Of a DNA stretch of 6,673 nt, positions 1 through 5,202 are shown piece by piece. Source of the stretch: Paucimonas sp. GTDB lineage: Bacteria; Pseudomonadota; Gammaproteobacteria; Burkholderiales; Burkholderiaceae_D. The stretch lies in assembly GCA_029266815.1 (NCBI GenBank), contig JAQSWC010000111.1:1-6673 (forward strand). Direction: 5' to 3'. The first letter of the stretch is position 1. Every line of letters starts with the position of its first letter. Under the pieces are notes generated by a model that did no database searches, was not told the DNA's origin, and saw only the letters and a list, made by a program, of their open reading frames with translations. A program made the position numbers and the translations under genes.

Positions 1-716
1 TCCCACCATCCGGGTGCATAGTAGTTCGGCGCCACCTTATGAAAACCGAGCTTCTCGTCGTCATACGGGCCGACCCATTCAGCGGCATCGATGGTGCCCT
101 TTTCCAGTGCAGGGTAGATGTCGCCGCCCGCAATCTGCTGAGGCACCACGCCGAGCTGCTGAAGCACGCGGCCCGCGAAACCGCCCACCCGCATCTTCAG
201 GCCCTTCATGTCTTCCACCGTCTTGATTTCCTTCCTGAACCAGCCGCCCATCTGAACGCCGGTGTTCCCACCCAGGAAATTCATGATGCCGTAGTCGCGG
301 AAAAAGGCACGCAGCAGTTCGCGCCCGCCGCCTTGCTCGAACCACGCAGTCTGCTGGCGCGAATTGAGGCCGAAAGGCACTGCGTAATCGAAAGCAAACG
401 CAGGGTCCTTACCGAAGTAATAGTAGGAAGCGCTATGGCCCATTTCCACCGTGCCAGCCTGCACTGCATCCATTACTTGCAGCGCCGGCACGATTTCGCC
501 GCCCGCGAATACGCGGATGTTGAACTTGCCGTTGGTGAGCTGCGCCACCCGCTTCGACAGCGTCTCCGCGGCACCGTAGATCGTGTCGAGCGACTTGGGA
601 AAGCTCGATGCAAGGCGCCAGTTCACCGTGGGCTGGGTTTGCGCCAGCGCCGGAGTTGCAATGCTGCCTGCGGCAACACCCAGCGTTGCGTTTTTCAGGA
701 ATGAGCGCCTTTGCAT
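1..716 (-). CDS. TRAP transporter solute-binding protein, copy 1 (partial, C-terminus off the left edge)
   Basis: Periplasmic receptor of a TRAP (tripartite ATP-independent periplasmic) transporter, DctP family, TakP-like 2-oxoacid branch. The frame stays open from the ATG at 716-714 to base 1, giving 238 codons; about 120 C-terminal residues lie outside the window. The N-terminus reads MQRRSFLK, a twin-arginine (Tat) motif, followed by a small-residue stretch and a probable cleavage site after TPALA (residues 21-25). An AGGGAG ribosome binding site (723-728) sits 6 bases before the ATG and fixes the start. The family blocks QMGGWFRKE, KMRVGGFAGR and DAAEWVGPYDDEKLG are intact. By hand alignment it differs from the copy at 3980-5059 at about 29 of 238 positions, eight of them in the first 30 residues (signal peptide and processing region). 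No DctQ or DctM membrane subunit is visible beside it. The family call is firm; the substrate (a 2-oxo monocarboxylate such as pyruvate) is inferred. Confidence 0.93.
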   Translation of the reverse strand, partial: MQRRSFLKNATLGVAAGSIATPALAQTQPTVNWRLASSFPKSLDTIYGAAETLSKRVAQLTNGKFNIRVFAGGEIVPALQVMDAVQAGTVEMGHSASYYYFGKDPAFAFDYAVPFGLNSRQQTAWFEQGGGRELLRAFFRDYGIMNFLGGNTGVQMGGWFRKEIKTVEDMKGLKMRVGGFAGRVLQQLGVVPQQIAGGDIYPALEKGTIDAAEWVGPYDDEKLGFHKVAPNYYAPGWW

Positions 717-779
717 CTTGTTCTCCCTATGTCGTATGTAAGTTTTGCGGGCATCTGGCCCCGTTGCAGAGCAGGGGCG

Positions 780-808
780 ATTGTAGGCCCCGATGCACTC
801 ATCCGCAA
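780..808 (-). promoter_or_regulatory. Sigma-70-type promoter for TRAP binding protein copy 1
   Basis: Read on the minus strand, TTGCGG (808-803) and TACAAT (785-780) are separated by exactly 17 bases. The -10 matches consensus at five of six positions and the -35 keeps TTG. The -10 ends 63 bases before the start codon, implying a leader of roughly 55 nt. A TACAAT lies at almost the same distance (61 bases) upstream of the paralogous gene at 3980-5059. Confidence 0.6.
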
Positions 809-810
809 TA

Positions 811-826
811 TCCGGTCTTCACCGGA
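811..826. repeat. Short perfect inverted repeat upstream of the copy 1 promoter
   Basis: TCCGGT (811-816) and ACCGGA (821-826) are perfect 6-base inverted arms around a 4-base centre, two bases upstream of the -35 hexamer at 803-808. GGAAGC (824-829) and GCTTCC (842-847) form a second, looser pair that partly overlaps the first. The position would suit a regulator site, but arms this short can arise by chance in GC-rich DNA. No regulator gene is nearby and no second copy lies upstream of the other binding-protein gene. Confidence 0.3.
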
Positions 827-1116
827 AGCGGCCTGCTGCCTGCTTCCTTGCCCGCGCCAATTTAATTCCGTGCTGCATTTGACTTGTTTTGAGGGAAATC
901 AACACGAAGGCGTACTGCGATGCGGTTCCAGCGTCCCGGTAGTCCATATACGAGTTCGACACTGAGAGAACTTCCGGTACACAGTGCCGCCGTCAAATCA
1001 TTTCAATCTTCATTCCGAATAATCCGGCAAAGTTCCGTCTACCGCAAAAGCGAGACAAGCAACACGGGCCACAATTCATGCGAACTGCTTCGGGTATTCC
1101 ACCGGGGCCTAATAAA

Positions 1117-1122
1117 AGAGGA
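1117..1122 (+). promoter_or_regulatory. Ribosome binding site that decides the GNAT start
   Basis: AGAGGA ends 4 bases before the ATG at 1127-1129. It supports that start over the in-frame ATG at 920, which would add 69 residues of unfamiliar, low-quality sequence. Confidence 0.55.
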
Positions 1123-1126
1123 AAGA

Positions 1127-2305
1127 ATGGAATTGCACTACGACGACGCCTTCAATCCCTTGCCGGCTTCCCTGTCGCAGGAACCGGCTTTCAATAACGA
1201 CATCTCCATCCAGTTCTACGAGAAAGGAATTCCACAGCCGGCCGCTGACGATATGGACCGGCTGTACCAGAACCTGTATTCGTCCTACGCGCAGTTCGCG
1301 ATGACGCGCGACCTCGGTGCAGTGCATACCTATGTGGCACGCCGCGGCGGAGATCCGCTTGCAGTGCTCGTCTTTGAAAAACAGGGGCGGTCCATTCGCG
1401 TCGTCAACAGCGTCATCAAGCTTGACCAGCAGGAAACCGCGCGGTTCGTGCGCGAAGTCTTCTCGCGTTTTCCCGACGTAGGCGCGGTATCCTTCCATGC
1501 CGTGCAGGCGGAGTTCACGAGTCTGCCGCTACCGATGCAGCGCTACCGCCGCTCTGAAGATATCGTGGTCAGTCTTCCACCCACTATCAACGAATATTTG
1601 GATAGCTTGGGCAAGAGTACCAAGAAGAACGTCAAGTACTACATGAACAAGCTCAAGCGCAATTATCCGAGCTTCGAATACCGCGTGTATCAGGGCAAGG
1701 ACATCACCGAGCAACTGGTGCGCGACATCGTCGAGGTAAAGCGGGCGCGCATGGCGGACAAGAACCAGGTCATGACCGGCGATGACGGTGAAATCGAACG
1801 CATCATGAAGATTGCGCGCGTGCACGGCCTCGTAGGAGTAGCAACCATCGATGACAAGGTAGCCGCCGGCTCCATAGGTTATCTGATTGGCGGACATGCC
1901 TTCGGCGGCGTATTGGCGCATGATCCGCAGTACGACAGCTACTGGATCGGGATGCTGTGCTGCTACCAGACAATCAGCGCGTGCATCGAGCGCGGCTGCA
2001 AGGAGTACCACTTCCAGTGGGGCAAGGACGAATACAAATTCCGCCTGCTCGGAGTCCAGAGGGATCTCTTTGACGTCGTGGTCTATCGCTCCACTGCACA
2101 CATGCTCCTGCATCCCTCGTTAGCCCTGCGCACCGAAGTCGGCGGACGGTTCCGGGAATTTAAGGATTGGCTGACCGATCCGCAAAACAGTGAGAAACTG
2201 GCCGCTCGTGCGGCTAATGGCACCATGCGTTTTGTGAAGCAATTGCGTGGACAGACCGCTCCGAAAAAAAATGAATCATCGCCTGCGGAGACCGCAGACG
2301 CTTAG
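1127..2305 (+). CDS. GNAT-fold acyltransferase, BioF2-like/CelD type
   Basis: A 392-residue cytoplasmic protein with no signal peptide or membrane segment. The central and C-terminal parts fit the BioF2-like GNAT domain (Acetyltransf_6), seen in CelD/BcsL-type proteins linked to exopolysaccharide synthesis and distantly in FemAB-like enzymes. A basic helix around residues 155-178 (YLDSLGKSTKKNVKYYMNKL) matches the usual domain entry. A core strand pair follows at about 235-265 (GLVGVATIDDKVAAGSIGYL). The signature block at 293-309 (EYHFQWGKDEYKFRLLG) corresponds to the family's 'FDFGxGxExYKxRFG' pattern. Residues 20-140 are more divergent and may be a second, degenerate GNAT lobe. The C-terminus (from about 375) is polar, rich in K, E, S and A, and probably disordered. 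The start is set by AGAGGA just upstream; the TAG stop at 2303-2305 is followed 37 bases on by a strong hairpin. The gene is transcribed alone, divergent from a TRAP receptor and convergent with a membrane acyltransferase. Family well supported; donor and acceptor unknown. Confidence 0.88.
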   Translation: MELHYDDAFNPLPASLSQEPAFNNDISIQFYEKGIPQPAADDMDRLYQNLYSSYAQFAMTRDLGAVHTYVARRGGDPLAVLVFEKQGRSIRVVNSVIKLDQQETARFVREVFSRFPDVGAVSFHAVQAEFTSLPLPMQRYRRSEDIVVSLPPTINEYLDSLGKSTKKNVKYYMNKLKRNYPSFEYRVYQGKDITEQLVRDIVEVKRARMADKNQVMTGDDGEIERIMKIARVHGLVGVATIDDKVAAGSIGYLIGGHAFGGVLAHDPQYDSYWIGMLCCYQTISACIERGCKEYHFQWGKDEYKFRLLGVQRDLFDVVVYRSTAHMLLHPSLALRTEVGGRFREFKDWLTDPQNSEKLAARAANGTMRFVKQLRGQTAPKKNESSPAETADA

Positions 2306-2627
2306 AGAGTCCAATCCACTTCTCAGTCTGAAAGACCTCCAGAATAATAAAGGCGGTTCGCAACCGCCTTTATTATTTGGAGCTTCTCGCCACTGCGGGA
2401 GACATATCGCGCCTTTCGCCCCCCGGGGCAAAGGATAATTACATAATTTGTAACAGCGAGCAAAGCTCTATCCTGTTCTCTCCGCATAGAAAATGGCCAT
2501 CGGCGAGAGCCGCCGGAGGAGTATGAGATGCGTGATGCGCCGGGTAATGGGCGGCCGACAAAGTGCCGGCACGCTGCCGAGCACGCCGGTTCAGGACAGG
2601 TCGATGCCGCCCCTGCTACGACATGCG
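2306..2627. other. Convergent spacer between the two acyltransferase genes
   Basis: 322 bases at the 3' ends of two convergent genes. It contains the terminator at 2343-2377, an imperfect GC-rich hairpin at 2412-2434 (CCTTT-C-GCCCC against GGGGC-AAAGG, one bulged base), an AT-rich island with the symmetric site TTACATAATTTGTAA (2439-2453), and a small CGGC-GAGA-GCCG hairpin (2501-2512). A plus-strand frame with a good Shine-Dalgarno site opens near its right end (2528), but its product is not recognisable. No convincing gene was found. Confidence 0.5.
2343..2377 (+). terminator. Intrinsic terminator after the GNAT gene, probably bidirectional
   Basis: Perfect 16-base inverted arms (2343-2358 and 2362-2377) enclose a 3-base loop. 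The core is AAAGGCGGTT/AACCGCCTTT, capped outward by AATAAT/ATTATT. The GC-rich core with an AT-rich base on both sides suits termination in either direction, although the U-tract is interrupted (TTTATTATTT). It lies 37 bases after the GNAT stop. It is also the first strong terminator-like stem I see downstream of the convergent acyltransferase, about 250 bases beyond that gene's stop. Confidence 0.85.
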
Positions 2628-3785
2628 TTAAGTTCCGTACGCAACAGCGCGGCCGCTCCAATTCCCAAGCATTCTTCGCAAACTCTGCGTATGTCGCTCG
2701 GTTGCCAGCGAAAACACGTAGCTGTAAACATAGATACAGGAGAGCAGCGCGAAGTAATAGGCAAAGCGCTCAGGGCTAGGCTGCTTGTGCAACGGAATTC
2801 CTAAAACATCATGTGAAAACGCCACGGCAAGAATCAGGAAGGGGAAATGAACCATGTACGTCGTGTAGGAGAATTCTGCCATGTGCCCGTGAAAAGCCGC
2901 GCCCTTCACCTTGGCATTTTCCTGGCGGGCCAATGCGCAGAACAGTACCGTGCATGCAACGGCAAGAATCAGATCCCTCATCAGATCATGAGCCATCGTC
3001 GGCGACTTTACATAGACATGATCCAGGCGGCAGGCCAGCAGCGTGCCGAGAAAAACGAGCCATCCGACAATAGCCGGTATTCTTGGTACACGCGGCACAA
3101 TCAGTGCGATTGACAGTCCGACCAGCCATACCAGGAACCACAACATCAACTTGACCGGCAAGGCAGCGGCAACCGCAAAGAGCGCGACTGCGCAGAAGAG
3201 ACGCCGGCGGCGGGTGAACGAGGGAGACAACGCGCCAATGGCGAGAAAGAACATCGTGTAATACCACCACTCGTAGGCGAGGCTCCACAATGGCCCGTTC
3301 GTTCCGAGGCCCTGCACCAGAATACCTTGCATCATGAACAGGCATCCGAGCAGATTCGCCCAGCTAAGCTCATTGGCAAATATCACCTCGTACTCATGGA
3401 CAATCGTGTTCGAATAAATCCCCGACTTGTCGAAATAGGCACCGCCGAGGCTGTCGAGCAGGAAGGTCGCAAGTAGCGCAGGTAGCAGAACAATATAGAT
3501 GCGGCTGAAGCGATGAATCACGAAATCGGCAGGATCGAAGCGTCCCGAAAGGAATTTTTGCGTCGAGAGGCCGCCCACCAGAAAGCCGCTGATCACGAAA
3601 AAGATCATCACGGCCTCATGCGAAAAGCCGGTGATGAAATAGAACGGCTGCAGCCAGATGCTCTTTTGCTCTACAGCTGAATATTCAACGAACAACAGAT
3701 CACGAATATGCGATACCACGACCAGCAGGGCTGCGGTCCAACGGAATGTGTTCAACCATGCCGAAAAGGAAGGAGAAAGTTTCAT
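2628..3785 (-). CDS. Integral-membrane acyltransferase, Acyltransferase_3 (OafA/NodX) family
   Basis: A 385-residue polytopic inner-membrane protein that would transfer an acyl group, typically O-acetyl, to a glycan or other envelope acceptor. Family motifs appear in order: WTAALLVVVSH (16-26), whose His26 is the conserved catalytic-type histidine of TM1; HEAVMIFFVISGFLVGG (56-72), matching 'FFxxSGFL'; RFSRIYIVLLPALL (92-105), matching 'RxxRIxP'; GPLWSLAYEWWYY (164-176), matching 'LWSLxxE'; and EFSYTTYMVHFPFLIL (304-319), matching 'SYxxYLxH'. About ten hydrophobic segments are visible. Length is normal for the stand-alone family without a C-terminal SGNH domain. The start at 3785-3783 begins just before TM1. 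Its ribosome binding site is weak, but the 93 in-frame codons further upstream run back through the terminator and 3' end of the neighbouring TRAP gene and show no membrane segment. It lies in the same direction as the TRAP gene upstream but is separated from it by that terminator, so it is probably its own unit. The acceptor is unknown; O-antigen, capsule, exopolysaccharide and peptidoglycan are all possible. Confidence 0.9.
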   Translation of the reverse strand: MKLSPSFSAWLNTFRWTAALLVVVSHIRDLLFVEYSAVEQKSIWLQPFYFITGFSHEAVMIFFVISGFLVGGLSTQKFLSGRFDPADFVIHRFSRIYIVLLPALLATFLLDSLGGAYFDKSGIYSNTIVHEYEVIFANELSWANLLGCLFMMQGILVQGLGTNGPLWSLAYEWWYYTMFFLAIGALSPSFTRRRRLFCAVALFAVAAALPVKLMLWFLVWLVGLSIALIVPRVPRIPAIVGWLVFLGTLLACRLDHVYVKSPTMAHDLMRDLILAVACTVLFCALARQENAKVKGAAFHGHMAEFSYTTYMVHFPFLILAVAFSHDVLGIPLHKQPSPERFAYYFALLSCIYVYSYVFSLATERHTQSLRRMLGNWSGRAVAYGT

Positions 3786-3850
3786 CGTTGTGCACCGTTC
3801 TATGCGGAAACTTGCGCACGGCCAAGGCGGGCGGCGCATCCCAAGAGGGC

Positions 3851-3856
3851 ATTCTA
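3851..3856 (-). promoter_or_regulatory. Possible -10 element for the membrane acyltransferase
   Basis: TAGAAT on the minus strand (3856-3851) matches the -10 consensus at five of six positions and lies 65 bases before the start codon. No good -35 is found at 16-18 bases, so this is tentative. It is the best candidate in the 150 bases between the terminator of the upstream gene and this start. Confidence 0.25.
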
Positions 3857-3937
3857 GGTAGGCGCACACGCCTTGCTTTGCAGTTGCACAATGGAAGCCG
3901 CATCCGGACATCGGGCGGAACAACGAATGGAAAGGAA

Positions 3938-3968
3938 AAAGTCCGCTGCACCGGGTGCAGCGGACTTT
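3938..3968 (-). terminator. Intrinsic terminator of TRAP binding protein copy 2
   Basis: Arms AAAGTCCGCTGCA and TGCAGCGGACTTT (13 bp, extendable by two more pairs) enclose a CCGGG centre. In the minus direction the stem runs into five T residues. It begins 11 bases after the TRAP stop codon, the classic position for a rho-independent terminator, and would separate this transcript from the membrane acyltransferase downstream. Confidence 0.88.
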
Positions 3969-3979
3969 GGGGAAAATAG

Positions 3980-5059
3980 CTACTTGCGGTTGCTCATGAA
4001 ATTCTGCATCCGCGCCTCGGCCACCGAGAACCACTGGTTCTGGTCCTGACGGAAGCGCTTCCACGGCTCATAGATCTTCTTGAATTTGGCATTCTTCGCG
4101 GCTTCTTCTTCCATCACATGACTAGCGGCTTTATAGCAGGCATTCATGATCTCATTGGAGAAGTTGTGCAGCTTGACGCCATTCTTGAGTAGCCGCGCCA
4201 AAGCCGCCGGGTTCTTGGCATCGTACTCGGCCTGCATCGTCACGTGTGCTTCATAGCACGCTGTTTCAAAGGCCGCCTGGTATTCCTTGGGCAGTTTTTC
4301 CCATTCCTTGATGCCGACATAGAAGGACACCTGCAGTCCCGGCTCCCACCAGCCCGGCGTGTAGTAATGCGGCGCCACCTTGTGGAAACCCAGCTTCTCG
4401 TCGTCATATGGCCCGATCCATTCAGCCGCGTCGATGGTGCCTTTTTCCAGGGCGGGATAGATGTCGCCGCCCGCAATCTGTTGCGGCACCAGGCCTAGGC
4501 GTTGCATCACGCGGCCCGCAAAGCCGCCGATGCGCATCTTCAAGCCGTCCAGGTCTGCCACCGTTTTCACTTCTTTTCGGAACCAGCCGCCCATCTGCGC
4601 GCCGGTATTCCCGCCAAGGAAATTCATGATGCCGTAGTCGCGGAAAAACTCGCGCGTCAATGCCTTTCCTCCGCCCTGCTCGAACCACGCAGTCTGCTGG
4701 CGCGAATTGAGCCCGAAAGGCACAACGGCGTCGAAGGCAAAGGTCGGATCCTTGCCGAAGTAATAGTAGGAAGCGCTATGGCCCATCTCCACCGTACCGG
4801 CCTGCACCGCGTCCAATACCTGCAGCGCCGGCACGATTTCGCCGCCGGCGAATACGCGGATGTTGAATTTGCCGTTGGTGAGCTGCGCCACGCGCTTTGA
4901 CAGCGTCTCGGCGCCGCCGTAGATCGTGTCGAGAGATTTGGGGAAACTCGATGCCAGTCGCCAGTTGACGACCGGTTGTGTTTGCGCCAGCGCCGGCGCA
5001 GCAATCACGCCGGCCGAGGCGCCGACTGCGGCTGTCTTCAGGAAGGAACGACGTTGCAT
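3980..5059 (-). CDS. TRAP transporter solute-binding protein, copy 2 (TakP-like 2-oxoacid receptor)
   Basis: A complete 359-residue periplasmic receptor of the DctP/TakP family, which captures an organic acid and hands it to a DctQ/DctM-type ion-coupled permease. MQRRSFLK at the start is a Tat motif, with a likely cut after APALA (residue 25); Tat export fits receptors that bind ligand with a cation. Domain blocks in order: NWRLASSFPKSLDTIYGGAE (32-51), FAGGEIVPALQVLDAVQAGT (70-89), GNTGAQMGGWFRKE (150-163), GLKMRIGGFAGR (172-183) and DAAEWIGPYDDEKLG (210-224). Asn151, Gln155, Arg176 and Glu213-Trp214 fall where, as I recall, TakP of Rhodobacter sphaeroides binds Na+ and the 2-oxoacid. The ATG at 5059-5057 is preceded by AAGGAG (5070-5065) at 5 bases; an upstream in-frame ATG at 5098 has no such support and would put 13 residues before the Tat motif. 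A strong terminator follows the stop. No permease genes are nearby, so the membrane partner must be encoded elsewhere. It is about 88% identical to copy 1. Confidence 0.95.
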   Translation of the reverse strand: MQRRSFLKTAAVGASAGVIAAPALAQTQPVVNWRLASSFPKSLDTIYGGAETLSKRVAQLTNGKFNIRVFAGGEIVPALQVLDAVQAGTVEMGHSASYYYFGKDPTFAFDAVVPFGLNSRQQTAWFEQGGGKALTREFFRDYGIMNFLGGNTGAQMGGWFRKEVKTVADLDGLKMRIGGFAGRVMQRLGLVPQQIAGGDIYPALEKGTIDAAEWIGPYDDEKLGFHKVAPHYYTPGWWEPGLQVSFYVGIKEWEKLPKEYQAAFETACYEAHVTMQAEYDAKNPAALARLLKNGVKLHNFSNEIMNACYKAASHVMEEEAAKNAKFKKIYEPWKRFRQDQNQWFSVAEARMQNFMSNRK

Positions 5060-5120
5060 GAAAACTCCTTGTGTGAATTGACGATGCACGCCGCGCATCG
5101 GTCTGCGGCGAGTGGAGGAA

Positions 5121-5126
5121 ATTGTA
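5121..5126 (-). promoter_or_regulatory. -10 element for TRAP binding protein copy 2
   Basis: TACAAT on the minus strand (5126-5121), 61 bases before the start codon, matches the sequence and spacing of the -10 in front of copy 1 (63 bases). There is no recognisable -35 at 17 bases (GGGCGC), so the promoter may be weak or activator-dependent. The gene might also be read through from pmbA, since I see no clear terminator in the 143 bases between them. Confidence 0.4.
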
Positions 5127-5202
5127 GGGTGCGCCGATATACCGCGCCCGTTTCCGCCATGCAGTGCTATTGATCCATCACAAAGAGTTTGTTTATGAAG
5201 CT

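Larger units (their letters stand above)
717..1126. other. Divergent intergenic region between TRAP copy 1 and the GNAT gene
   Basis: 410 bases without a convincing gene. The left part carries the leader and promoter of TRAP copy 1 and a short inverted repeat. The right part must hold the promoter of the plus-strand GNAT gene, but I find no well-spaced -35/-10 pair there. A TTGACT at 879-884 lacks a -10 at the right distance, and an AATAAT at 1018-1023 lacks a -35. The frame of the GNAT gene is open from 920, but the translated extension resembles nothing I recognise. Confidence 0.6.

Noticed and set aside
39..704. A 221-codon plus-strand open frame opposite TRAP copy 1, with a similar frame at 4502-4900 opposite copy 2
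   Set aside because: Both are mirror frames of the receptor genes and resemble each other only because the genes beneath them are paralogues. The minus-strand products carry clear family motifs.
1529..2113. A 194-codon minus-strand open frame opposite the GNAT gene
   Set aside because: The plus-strand GNAT product has the family signature block. The mirror frame has no recognisable domain or upstream signals.
2283..2297. CTGCGG-AGA-CCGCAG hairpin at the end of the GNAT gene
   Set aside because: It lies within the last codons, has no T-run, and the much stronger stem at 2343-2377 explains termination.
2436..2463. A possible minus-strand promoter, TTGCTC-16-TAATTA
   Set aside because: Both hexamers are weak, the spacing is short, and it would only direct transcription into the terminator and antisense to the GNAT gene.
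717..3979. Possible insertion sequence or composite transposon between the receptor copies
   Set aside because: No transposase, terminal inverted repeats or target-site duplication were seen. The only flanking repeats are the receptor genes themselves.
3786..4064. A 93-codon N-terminal extension of the membrane acyltransferase
   Set aside because: It would start inside the 3' end of TRAP copy 2 and cross that gene's terminator, and its sequence has no membrane segment. The internal ATG at 3785 sits just before TM1, as usual for the family.
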